Made by a program: the position numbers and the translations under genes. A stretch of DNA of 6,109 nucleotides from Oscillospiraceae bacterium (GTDB taxonomy: Bacteria > Bacillota > Clostridia > Oscillospirales > Acutalibacteraceae): contig JAITBA010000228.1 of the NCBI GenBank assembly GCA_031283835.1, positions 1 through 6,109 of the forward strand, read 5' to 3'. Below the pieces are notes generated by a model. That model worked only from the letters and a program-made list of their open reading frames with translations, searched no databases and was not told where the DNA came from. Positions 1-5,990 of the stretch are shown piece after piece. Positions within the stretch are counted from its first letter, which is position 1; each line of letters begins with the position of its first letter.

Positions 1-70
1 CAAATTTCTTTGATATTTAGTTCAATTTTCTGGAGGGTACAGGCGACTTGGGCTGCGCGGGGAAGGTTGG

Positions 71-676
71 CTATTGCGGTTTTCTCCACACCGAAACCGC
101 CATAGGCATGTTTCCGTCAAGCACTGTATATTCGCTAGGCGACAACCCGATTTGGGTGAGGAACGCACGAAACCCATCGGCGTCAAATTCCTGCTTTGGC
201 GCGAAGCCGAGCAGTTTCCATATCCCGACAGAGGGCTTTGAAACGAACCCCCGAAGCCCCTTGAGCAGAGCTACCGCAACGATAACCGTGCCGCCGGAAA
301 TGCGCTTTAGTTCTTTTGCGGCCTGTTCGGGCTCGTCAATCAGATGCAGGACTTGCGAAGCTATCACCACGTTGAACGCCCCGTCTGGTTCGCCTGTTTT
401 GAAGAGGCTTTTTTTGGCGAACGTGACATTGCGCACGCCTTGCTTTGCGGCCTTTTTTTGCGCGACCGTCAGCATTTTCTCCGAAAGGTCTGTGCATAAC
501 ACACGCTTGGCTTTTTTTGCGACCGACAAGCTGATAGACCCTGTTCCCGCGGCGGCTTCAAATACCGTTGCCCCTTCGGGCGTTAAGTCGCGCATCAGCC
601 CGCACATTTTGCCGTAGGCGGTGTTTGTGCGCTCCGCGTGGTCATAAAACGGTGCGCTAAAATCCCAGAATGTCAT
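71..676 (-). CDS. class I SAM-dependent methyltransferase (substrate unknown)
   Basis: This 201-residue protein looks like a small cytoplasmic class I methyltransferase of the Methyltransf_11/UbiE-like type, transferring a methyl group from S-adenosylmethionine to an unknown acceptor. The glycine-rich SAM loop (motif I, EAAAGTGS) is at about residues 40-47. The acidic residue ending strand 2 is D63 (LCTDLSEKML), and the motif IV region FNVVIASQVLHLID lies at 101-114. The N-terminal FWDFSAPFYDHAE segment resembles the lid of this family. The ATG at 676 is preceded by GAGG 8 nt upstream, and the gene starts 32 nt after gatB, so it is probably the last gene of the same transcript. It looks somewhat AT-richer than its neighbours and has several homopolymer runs, which may mean later acquisition. 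No membrane segment or signal peptide is visible. The fold call is firm; small-molecule, lipid, quinone or RNA methylation are all possible. Confidence 0.88.
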   Translation of the reverse strand: MTFWDFSAPFYDHAERTNTAYGKMCGLMRDLTPEGATVFEAAAGTGSISLSVAKKAKRVLCTDLSEKMLTVAQKKAAKQGVRNVTFAKKSLFKTGEPDGAFNVVIASQVLHLIDEPEQAAKELKRISGGTVIVAVALLKGLRGFVSKPSVGIWKLLGFAPKQEFDADGFRAFLTQIGLSPSEYTVLDGNMPMAVSVWRKPQ

Positions 677-708
677 TTTTGCTTCCTCACTTTCCGCTTG
701 GGCAATAT

Positions 709-2127
709 CTATCCCAGCAGCTCCCGCAAAATCTTCGTGACCTCTTGCGCCGGGGCCTGGCCGTTGAGGGCCTTCATGCTTTGGCCGATGAGGAACTGGA
801 AGGCCTGGGTTTTGCCGGCTTTGTATTCGTCGACGGATTTTTTGTTGGCGGCAAGCACTTCGGCAATTTTGGCGCGAAGGGCGCTGTCGTCCGTCACCAG
901 GGCAAGGTTGTGTTCCTTTACATAGTCCTCGGGGCTAACGTTGGTGGCAAACACCGCGGCAAACACCCGTTTGGCCGTGCCGCGGTTGATGGTGTTGTTT
1001 TTAACCAGCCGGATGAGCTTCCACAGGCTGTCGGGGTCAAAGGCCATGTCTTCGGGCTGGGTGCCTGTTTTTTGCAGCAGACGCAGCACCTCGCCCATAA
1101 CCCAGTTGGCGCTTTCCTTCGGGTCCCCCGTGATTTCCGCCGTATGGTCGAACAGACGCGCCAGATAGACAGAGCTGGTGATGCTGTTCGCGTCATATTC
1201 CGACAAGCCCAAGGCATTGATATACCGTGCTTTCTTGGCTTCCGGCAACTCCGGCAGCGCACTGCGCGCGCGTTCGATTTCTTCTTTGCTAATTTCGATC
1301 GGCGGCAGGTCCGGCTCGGGGAAGTACTTGTAATCCTGGGCATCCTCCTTGCTGCGCATGACGTAGCTGAGGGCCTTGTCGTCGTCCCAGCGGCGGGTTT
1401 CTTGCGCCACGGCACCGCCTTCTTCAATCAAATCAATCTGCCGCTGCGCTTCGGCGGCAATGGCACGGCCAATGGCGCGCAGCGAATTGATGTTTTTCAT
1501 CTCGGTACGGGTGCCAAATTCGGTGGCACCCACGGGCCGCACGCTCAAGTTCACGTCGGCGCGCAAAGAACCCTCCTGCATTTTGCAGTCGCTCACGCCC
1601 GTGTACTCCAAAACGGCCTTCAGCTTTCCGAGAAATTCGAGCGCCTCCTCCGCGCCGCGCAGGTCGGGCTGGCTCACAATCTCGAGCAGCGGCACCCCGC
1701 AGCGGTTATAATCCGCCAAAGAGCCGCCTGTCCAGTCGTCGTGCACCAGCTTGCCCGCGTCCTCTTCCATGTGAATCTCGCGCAAGCGCACGCGTTTGCC
1801 GGAGCTTAGCGTCACATAACCTTCGGTGCAAATAGGAAAATACAGCTGCGAAATTTGGTACGCCTTGGGCAGATCGGGATAAAAATAATTTTTGCGGTCG
1901 AATTTGTTTGCCTGCGTAATTTGGCAATTGGTGGCCAACCCCGCCCGCACGGCGTATTCCACCACCGCGCGGTTTAATACGGGCAGCGTGCCGGGCATGC
2001 CGGCGCAAACCGGGCACACATGCGTGTTGGGCGCCCCGCCAAATTTTGTTGTGCACCCGCAAAAAATCTTCGATTTTGTGCTCAGCTCACAGTGCACCTC
2101 CAGGCCGATTACGGTTTCGTATTGCAT
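709..2127 (-). CDS. gatB: aspartyl/glutamyl-tRNA(Asn/Gln) amidotransferase subunit B
   Basis: GatB is the kinase and tRNA-binding subunit of GatCAB. It phosphorylates the side chain of tRNA-bound Glu or Asp and accepts ammonia tunnelled from GatA. The 472 residues match the usual full length. The N-terminal signature ETVIGLEVHCEL (4-15) carries E10 and H12. A zinc-type cysteine set follows, C23/C25 and C38/C41 (FCGC, CPVC). Then come HMEEDAGK (119-126), the CGVPLLEIVSQPD region (143-155) and CKMQEGSLRADVNLS (181-195), all typical of the catalytic cradle. The tail, from about residue 390 to the end, is the YqeY-like tRNA-binding domain and contains FLIGQSMKALNG. The ATG at 2127 has AGGGAG 6 nt upstream and begins the expected MxYETVIGLEVH. 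The gene lies 120 nt after tcdA rather than directly after gatA, which is unusual. That gap holds an inverted repeat at 2165-2189. No broken motif was seen. Confidence 0.98.
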   Translation of the reverse strand: MQYETVIGLEVHCELSTKSKIFCGCTTKFGGAPNTHVCPVCAGMPGTLPVLNRAVVEYAVRAGLATNCQITQANKFDRKNYFYPDLPKAYQISQLYFPICTEGYVTLSSGKRVRLREIHMEEDAGKLVHDDWTGGSLADYNRCGVPLLEIVSQPDLRGAEEALEFLGKLKAVLEYTGVSDCKMQEGSLRADVNLSVRPVGATEFGTRTEMKNINSLRAIGRAIAAEAQRQIDLIEEGGAVAQETRRWDDDKALSYVMRSKEDAQDYKYFPEPDLPPIEISKEEIERARSALPELPEAKKARYINALGLSEYDANSITSSVYLARLFDHTAEITGDPKESANWVMGEVLRLLQKTGTQPEDMAFDPDSLWKLIRLVKNNTINRGTAKRVFAAVFATNVSPEDYVKEHNLALVTDDSALRAKIAEVLAANKKSVDEYKAGKTQAFQFLIGQSMKALNGQAPAQEVTKILRELLG

Positions 2128-2164
2128 GCCGCACTCCCTTTCGTTGTTTTTTGTGTTGCGAGCA

Positions 2165-2189
2165 TTTTTGACACGGCGCGGGTCAAAAA
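2165..2189. promoter_or_regulatory. inverted repeat in the tcdA-gatB gap, operator-like
   Basis: A perfect 8-bp inverted repeat, TTTTTGAC and GTCAAAAA, flanks a 9-bp GC-rich spacer, 38 bp before the gatB start codon. The thymines are on the 5' side and the adenines on the 3' side on both strands, so it cannot be a conventional intrinsic terminator in either direction. A dimeric regulator site or an mRNA hairpin in the gatB leader is possible. On the minus strand the left arm also contains TTGACC, which resembles a -35 box, but I see no convincing -10 box at 16-18 bp. Confidence 0.35.
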
Positions 2190-2247
2190 AGGCCGCAAAT
2201 ACAATGCTTTGTGTCGCGTGGAACTGCTATCACCCCAAACGCGTCTT

Positions 2248-3021
2248 CTATTCGTCTTCTTCCACACGCGCAAGGCTCAATTTCTTCACAATTTCTCCTG
2301 CCAGCACCAGCCCCGCCACAGAAGGCACAAAGCTCACGCTGCCGGGAACCTGACGGCGGAGGGTGCAGTTGCGCTGGGTGCCGGGAGGGCACACGCAGTG
2401 GTGCTTGCAGCTGTTGGCCATGTCCTCCAGGGGCACGAGAGGCGGTTCTTTGGAGTAAAGCACCTTGAGCGCGGGGATGCCACGCTTGCGCAGCTCGTTG
2501 CGCATCACGCGGCACAAAGGGCACACGCTGGTGTCATAGATATCCGCGATCTCGAAACGGGTGGGGTCGAGTTTGTTGCCCGTGCCCATGCAGCTGACTA
2601 GCCTTGTGCCCGCCGCGTGGCACAGCTCCACCAGCAGCAGCTTGGCGCTCACGGTGTCAATGGCATCCAGCACATAGTCGTAGTCCGCCCAATCAAACTG
2701 CCCGGCAGATTTTGCGTCGAAGAACACGGCGTGGCAGGTCACCGTGCACCGGGGGTTAATATCCGCGATGCGCGCCGCCATGGTTTCGACTTTGGATTTG
2801 CCCACGGTGCTGCGCAGGGCAATCAGTTGTCGGTTGATGTTGGTTAGGCACACCACGTCGTCGTCAACAAGGTCGAGGGCGCCCACCCCGGCGCGCGCCA
2901 GGGCTTCGGCGGCATAGCTCCCCACCCCGCCAATGCCAAACACAGCCACCCGCGCGGCAGCCAGTTTGGTTAGGCCGTCGTCGCCCAGCAACAATTTGGA
3001 ACGGGAGAATTGGTTCAGCAT
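2248..3021 (-). CDS. tcdA: tRNA threonylcarbamoyladenosine dehydratase (TcdA/YgdL, E1-like)
   Basis: This 257-residue protein belongs to the ThiF/MoeB/E1-like adenylating superfamily, TcdA (YgdL/CsdL) branch. TcdA uses ATP to dehydrate t6A37 of ANN-decoding tRNAs into the cyclic ct6A form. The nucleotide-binding loop GIGGVGS is at 29-35, after the FSRSKLLLGDDGL opening that is typical of this branch. It is followed by LVDDDVVCLTNINRQ (51-65), with the conserved acidic residues and NxNRQ, then DAIDTVSAK (119-127) and GTGNKLDPTRFEIADIYDT (146-164). PGSVSFVPSVAGLVLAGEIVK (226-246) closes the fold. The protein is unusually rich in cysteine towards its C-terminus: CPLC (167-170), then C205, C209, C211 and C219, a possible metal site. 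The ATG at 3021 has AGGAG 5 nt upstream. The gene sits between gatA (68 nt) and gatB (120 nt), consistent with a tRNA-related role. Another E1-like substrate cannot be excluded, but the TcdA branch fits best. Confidence 0.92.
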   Translation of the reverse strand: MLNQFSRSKLLLGDDGLTKLAAARVAVFGIGGVGSYAAEALARAGVGALDLVDDDVVCLTNINRQLIALRSTVGKSKVETMAARIADINPRCTVTCHAVFFDAKSAGQFDWADYDYVLDAIDTVSAKLLLVELCHAAGTRLVSCMGTGNKLDPTRFEIADIYDTSVCPLCRVMRNELRKRGIPALKVLYSKEPPLVPLEDMANSCKHHCVCPPGTQRNCTLRRQVPGSVSFVPSVAGLVLAGEIVKKLSLARVEEDE

Positions 3022-3064
3022 AAAAACTCCTGGCCGATGAATGGGATTTGGAAGAGCAAAGCCG

Positions 3065-3078
3065 TGCGGGTTCCCGCA
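3065..3078 (-). other. short hairpin just after gatA, weak terminator or processing site
   Basis: TGCGGG and CCCGCA form a 6-bp inverted repeat with a 2-nt spacer, which in RNA becomes a 5-bp stem with a GAAC loop. It begins 11 nt after the gatA stop. On the minus strand it is followed by a pyrimidine-rich but interrupted stretch (CGGCTTTGCTCTTCC) rather than a clean U-run. It could partly attenuate transcription into tcdA-gatB or protect a processed 3' end. The short stem keeps confidence low. Confidence 0.35.
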
Positions 3079-3089
3079 AGCACAACGCC

Positions 3090-4526
3090 TTAATGCCCTA
3101 CGGAACCGCTATCTTCCCGCAAGGCCGCCCCAACCTCCAGCAGAGTGGCTTCCTCGAAGGGGCGGCCAATCAGCTGCAGGCCAATGGGCAGACCCTGCGC
3201 GTCTTTGCCGCAGGGGAGCGCAATGCCCGGCAGGCCGGCGATATTCACCGCGACGGTATAAATGTCGCTCAGGTACATTTTTAGCGGGTCCGAAAGGCTT
3301 TCGTTCAGGCGCGGGGCGGTGGTGGGCGCCACGGGGCCCAAAATCACGTCACAGCGTTCAAACGCATCAAAATAAGCCTGTTGAATCAGCCGCTTGGCTT
3401 GCAGGGCTTTCTTATAATACGCTTCGAAGTAGCCGCTGCTGAGCACAAAATTGCCCAGCATGATGCGCCGCTTCACCTCCATGCCAAAGCCCTCGCTGCG
3501 GCTTTTGATATACGTTTCGCGCAGATTCGCCGCGTTCGCGCTGCTGTGGCCATACTTAATGCCGTCGTAGCGGCTCAAGTTTGAGCAAGCCTCGGCACAG
3601 GCGATGATATAATACGTAGGGACTGCGTGGGCGACCATGGGCAGCGAAATTTCGGTCGCAACAGCGCCCTGTGCCGTCAACCGCTCCTTCGCGGCCAGCA
3701 CCGCCGCCGCCACTTCCGGGTGAAGCCCCTCGCCAAAGAACTCCTTTGGCACGCCAACGCGCAGCCCACTTACTTTGCGCGCACCGTGAGCGTCGCAAGC
3801 CGTTTGTGCGCCGCAGGTGCCGTCGCGTTCATCGTCGCCCTTGATGATGTTGAACAGAGCCGCGCAATCTTCGGCGGTGCGGGCGATGGGGCCAATCTGG
3901 TCAAGAGACGACGCGTAGGCGATTAGGCCATAACGGCTCACCGCGCCATAGGTGGGCTTTAGCCCTACTACGCCGCAATAACCGGCGGGTTGGCGGATGG
4001 AACCGCCTGTGTCGCTGCCCAGGGCAATGGGGGCTTCGCAGGCCGCAACCGCCGCCGCACTGCCGCCGCTGCTGCCCCCCGGCACGTGAGCGGGGTTGTG
4101 CGGGTTTTTTGTGGGGCCATAGGCGCTGGTTTCGGTGGTGGAGCCCATGGCAAACTCGTCCATGTTTGTTTTGCCAAGAAGAATCAGATCCGCCGCGTTG
4201 ATTTTCTCAATCACCGTGGCGTCGTAGGGCGGCCGAAACCCCGCAAGCATCTTGCTGGCACAGGTGGTTTCAATCCCCTTGGTGCAAATCAAATCCTTCA
4301 CGGCAATGGGCACGCCCGCCAGCGGTGAGCGCACCTCGCCCGCATCCAGCCGCGCCTGCACCTCGGCGGCCCGCGCATAGGCAAACGCCTTGCACAAGCT
4401 TGTGTAGCAATTGAATTCGCTGCGCGCGATTTTTGCATAATACGCATCCAGCACGTCGGCAATTTTTAGCTCGCCCGCATGCAGCTTTTGGGCCAGGGGC
4501 AGTGCGGCGTATTGTGTGATTGGCAT
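3090..4526 (-). CDS. gatA: aspartyl/glutamyl-tRNA(Asn/Gln) amidotransferase subunit A
   Basis: GatA is the glutaminase of GatCAB. It hydrolyses glutamine and passes ammonia to GatB. It belongs to the amidase-signature family with a Lys-cisSer-Ser catalytic triad. In this 478-residue protein the triad is visible: K77 in GVPIAVKDLI (71-80), cis-Ser S152 in PGGSSGGSAAAV (149-160) and nucleophile S176 in GSDTGGSIRQPAGYCG (170-185). The spacing equals that of characterised bacterial GatA (K79/S154/S178 in S. aureus). Later conserved blocks are LKPTYGAVSRYGLIAYASSLDQIGP (from 189), RRIMLGNFVLSSGY and the NIAGLPGIALPCG region near the end. The C-terminus (GSVGH) is a few residues shorter than common homologues and diverges after residue 460. 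The ATG at 4526 follows AAGGAGG, an ideal ribosome site. GGAG/CTCC arms (4528-4539) could pair across this site as a weak 4-bp hairpin. gatC ends 80 nt upstream. Confidence 0.98.
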   Translation of the reverse strand: MPITQYAALPLAQKLHAGELKIADVLDAYYAKIARSEFNCYTSLCKAFAYARAAEVQARLDAGEVRSPLAGVPIAVKDLICTKGIETTCASKMLAGFRPPYDATVIEKINAADLILLGKTNMDEFAMGSTTETSAYGPTKNPHNPAHVPGGSSGGSAAAVAACEAPIALGSDTGGSIRQPAGYCGVVGLKPTYGAVSRYGLIAYASSLDQIGPIARTAEDCAALFNIIKGDDERDGTCGAQTACDAHGARKVSGLRVGVPKEFFGEGLHPEVAAAVLAAKERLTAQGAVATEISLPMVAHAVPTYYIIACAEACSNLSRYDGIKYGHSSANAANLRETYIKSRSEGFGMEVKRRIMLGNFVLSSGYFEAYYKKALQAKRLIQQAYFDAFERCDVILGPVAPTTAPRLNESLSDPLKMYLSDIYTVAVNIAGLPGIALPCGKDAQGLPIGLQLIGRPFEEATLLEVGAALREDSGSVGH

Positions 4527-4606
4527 GGGAGAACCCTCCTTCTATACAACGGCAAACCCAAGGCTGCACGCCGCTATCAAAACATCAAACGGAATCCTCA
4601 TCGCCT

Positions 4607-4897
4607 CTACCCCTCCACCGCCCGGTGCACCCAAAAGCACCCGTCTTGCGCTTCGGGCGCATTGGCCAAAATTTCTTCATTAGAAAACGAGGGCCGCACA
4701 ACATCCTCCCGCATAACATTGGCCGCGGGAAAAGAGTGCGACAGGGGTTCAACCCCCTCGGTGTCAAGGGCGTTGAGCTGATCGAAATAGCTGATGATGC
4801 TTTGTAGGTCGCCCTCCACAGCGTCGCGCTCTGCTTCGCTCAACCGAATGCGCGCAAGCGCTTCCAAATACCGCACCAATTCATGGTCAATGGTCAT
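4607..4897 (-). CDS. gatC: aspartyl/glutamyl-tRNA(Asn/Gln) amidotransferase subunit C
   Basis: GatC is the small non-catalytic subunit that wraps around GatA and helps hold GatB in the amidotransferase complex. The 96-residue length is normal. The N-terminal helical pair contains VRYLEALARIRLSEAERD (8-25), corresponding to the usual LA+L.LSEEE pattern. This is followed by FDQLNALDTEGVEPLSHSF (38-56), NVMREDVVRPSFSNEEILANAPE (60-82) and a closing GCFWVHRAVEG that matches the common DGYFxVPRVLE ending. The ATG at 4897 has GAGG 8 nt upstream. This gene appears to be first in the gat transcript: a 260-bp gap separates it from remB, and a TATAGT element lies about 17 nt before the start codon. Confidence 0.97.
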   Translation of the reverse strand: MTIDHELVRYLEALARIRLSEAERDAVEGDLQSIISYFDQLNALDTEGVEPLSHSFPAANVMREDVVRPSFSNEEILANAPEAQDGCFWVHRAVEG

Positions 4898-4913
4898 ATG
4901 CTTACCTCACAAA

Positions 4914-4919
4914 ACTATA
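4914..4919 (-). promoter_or_regulatory. possible -10 box for the gatC operon
   Basis: TATAGT on the minus strand, in the AT-rich strip between the 85-bp repeat array and gatC, differs from the sigma-A -10 consensus at one base. It lies 16 nt before the start codon, which would give a very short leader that still includes the ribosome site. No TTGACA-like -35 box is visible at 17 bp. The position is occupied by CGCAGG from the first repeat unit, so the promoter would be weak or activator-dependent. This is an unproven reading. Confidence 0.3.
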
Positions 4920-4926
4920 CTCTTTT

Positions 4927-5153
4927 AATTTGCGCGCCTGCGGCGGGCAGTTCGCGCACGCAGGTTCTCTCTTTCGCGCACTTTCGTTCCCGCGTCACAC
5001 CTGCGGTGAGCAATTTACGCGCCTGCGGCGGGCAGTTCGCGCACGCAGGTTTTCTCTTTCGCACGCTTTCGTTCCCGCGTCACACCTGCGGTGAGCAATT
5101 TACGCACCTGCGGCCGTGCTTACAAAAACACGTTCCCGCGTCACACCCGTGCG
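4927..5153. repeat. 85-bp tandem repeat, two full copies plus a shortened third
   Basis: Copy 1 (4927-5011) and copy 2 (5012-5096) are each 85 bp and differ at about four positions. Both run from AATTT(G/A)CGCGCCTGCGG to CACACCTGCGGTGAGC. Copy 3 (about 5097-5153) keeps the first 17 bases with one change and the CGTTCCCGCGTCACACC block (5131-5147), but its middle is replaced or deleted. Each full copy can form a strong hairpin, CCTGCGGCG paired with CGCaCGCAGG (one bulged A, 9-nt loop), and a smaller CACC/GGTG hairpin. On the plus strand the large hairpin is followed by a T-rich stretch, but on the transcribed minus strand it is not. The unit is not a multiple of three and shows no coding signal. 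It occupies nearly the whole gap between remB and gatC. Confidence 0.92.
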
Positions 5154-5154
5154 T
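5102..5154. repeat. nested inverted repeat directly downstream of remB
   Basis: Three pairs of arms nest in order: ACGCAC (5102-5107) with GTGCGT (5149-5154), GCGG (5110-5113) with CCGC (5136-5139), and CGTG (5115-5118) with CACG (5129-5132), around a 10-nt loop. That gives 14 possible base pairs with small internal loops. It begins 3 nt after the remB stop on the transcribed strand and coincides with the shortened third copy of the 85-bp repeat. The sequence after it (AAATTG) is not a U-run, so it is not a textbook intrinsic terminator. A 3'-end-protecting or pausing structure is possible. Confidence 0.5.
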
Positions 5155-5157
5155 TTA

Positions 5158-5406
5158 TTATAGCAGCTCCATATGGCAACGTTTTTGCAGCGTGGCACTT
5201 GCCAGGGGCGAAAGAACCACTTCGCCGGCCTGCGTAAGCACAAAACTTTTTGGCAAGTCGCCCTCGCCGCCGTCGCGCACCTGCCCCTGCGCCTGGGCGC
5301 GGCGCAAAAACGCGCGGCTGCTTTTTTGCACGGTAACAGTGTCCAGGTCGAAAATGCCAACAATCACGCGCCGACGAAGGACGTGATTCCCCACGTTCAG
5401 ATACAC
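5158..5406 (-). CDS. remB: DUF370 / RemB-like regulatory protein (YaaB family)
   Basis: This 82-residue protein matches the DUF370 family that includes Bacillus subtilis RemA and RemB (YaaB), small DNA-binding proteins linked to activation of extracellular-matrix genes. The characteristic blocks are the opening YLNVG (2-6), IVGIFDLD (15-22), LPKSFVLTQAGEVVLSPLASATLQKR (51-76) and a short polar tail. The order VGIFD, then PKS-V-T, then SPL-S-TL-KR is the RemB/YaaB pattern rather than that of the RemA (YlzA) branch. The start is a GTG at 5406, which places the family's usual MYLxxG opening at residue 1. A purine-rich GGGGGAGGG site (5418-5426) lies 11 nt upstream, inside the end of maf. Only 4 nt separate the maf stop from this GTG, so translation is probably coupled. 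In many Bacillota remB lies between recF and gyrB. Here it follows maf. The regulatory target in this organism is unknown. Confidence 0.85.
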   Translation of the reverse strand: MYLNVGNHVLRRRVIVGIFDLDTVTVQKSSRAFLRRAQAQGQVRDGGEGDLPKSFVLTQAGEVVLSPLASATLQKRCHMELL

Positions 5407-5410
5407 GAAA

Positions 5411-5977
5411 TTACATTCCCTCCCCCAAAAAAATCGCCATTTCTCGCAGGAGCCGCGCAATGGGCAGCCCCACCACGTTGTAGTAATCCCCCTCCAGGCG
5501 CGCCGCCAGCAGCCCGCCCTTGCCCTGAATGCCATAGGCCCCGGCCTTGTCCATCGGCTCGCCCGTGGCAATGTAGGCCGCGATTTCGTCGTCGCGCAGG
5601 GGATAAAAGTGCACGACGGTTTCGTGTGCAAAAGCGTGCGTTTTTGCGCCTTGCCGCAGGCACACCCCGGTAACCACCCGGTGTTCGCGGCCCGAAAGCA
5701 GGCGCAGCATGGCCGCCGCGTCGTCTTTGTCCCGTGGCTTGCCAAGAATTTTGCCGTCGATGGTCACAATGGTGTCGGCGGCAATGACGCACGCGGCCGG
5801 GTGCGTCGCGGCCACGGCCTGTGCCTTCCGCGCCGCCAGCAGCACCGGCGCCTGTTCCGGCGGCACACCGGGGGCAAGGGTCTCGTCCGCCTCCGCCGGG
5901 CAAACCGCAAAATCAATGCCTGCCAGGGTCAGCAGCTCTTTTCGGCGCGGCGACGCGGACGCAAGAATATAGTGCAT
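5411..5977 (-). CDS. maf: Maf family nucleoside triphosphate pyrophosphatase (dTTP/UTP type)
   Basis: Maf proteins hydrolyse non-canonical or surplus nucleoside triphosphates to monophosphates plus pyrophosphate, and in B. subtilis overexpression affects septum formation. This 188-residue protein has all the expected blocks: the phosphate-binding SASPRR (7-12), AADTIV (66-71) with the catalytic aspartate D68, GKPRD (79-83), SGREHRVVTG (95-104), EPMDKAGAYGIQGKG (140-154) and EGDYYNVVGLPI (162-173). The DKAGAYGIQG form points to the YhdE-like dTTP/UTP group rather than the YceF-like one. I chose the ATG at 5977 because the family begins MxxILASxSPRR and AGAGGA lies 5 nt upstream. A longer in-frame reading to 6040 would only add residues translated from the tandem repeat. 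maf is the first gene of the right-hand unit and is tightly followed by remB. Confidence 0.95.
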   Translation of the reverse strand: MHYILASASPRRKELLTLAGIDFAVCPAEADETLAPGVPPEQAPVLLAARKAQAVAATHPAACVIAADTIVTIDGKILGKPRDKDDAAAMLRLLSGREHRVVTGVCLRQGAKTHAFAHETVVHFYPLRDDEIAAYIATGEPMDKAGAYGIQGKGGLLAARLEGDYYNVVGLPIARLLREMAIFLGEGM

Positions 5978-5990
5978 AAAAATCCTCTTG

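Noticed and set aside
1..70. A terminator or gene in the left-end sequence after the methyltransferase
   Set aside because: No hairpin followed by a U-run and no credible coding frame. The bases are AT-richer intergenic sequence cut by the window edge.
48..617. A 189-codon plus-strand frame opposite the methyltransferase, with GGAGG upstream of a TTG start
   Set aside because: The minus-strand methyltransferase has clear SAM motifs. The plus-strand product has no recognisable motif, uses TTG and has the purine site too far (12 nt) from the start.
670..1809. A 379-codon plus-strand open frame opposite gatB
   Set aside because: It is an antisense shadow of gatB, with a low-complexity composition rich in His/Gly/Ala/Arg, no family motifs and no supporting context. 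Long antisense frames are expected in GC-rich coding DNA.
5122..5141. An intrinsic terminator for maf-remB (GACGC...GTGTT followed by TTT on the minus strand)
   Set aside because: The stem is only five pairs with two wobbles, and the thymines are partly inside it. The larger nested inverted repeat explains the same bases better.
4927..5153. A CRISPR array
   Set aside because: The units are contiguous with no unique spacers, 85 bp is too long, and no cas genes are present. The 5991-6109 array was rejected for the same lack of spacers.
4883..5386. A plus-strand frame across the 85-bp repeats with internally repetitive peptide
   Set aside because: The 85-bp unit is not a multiple of three, so the repetition is in the DNA and not in one protein frame. 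The end also overlaps remB antisense.
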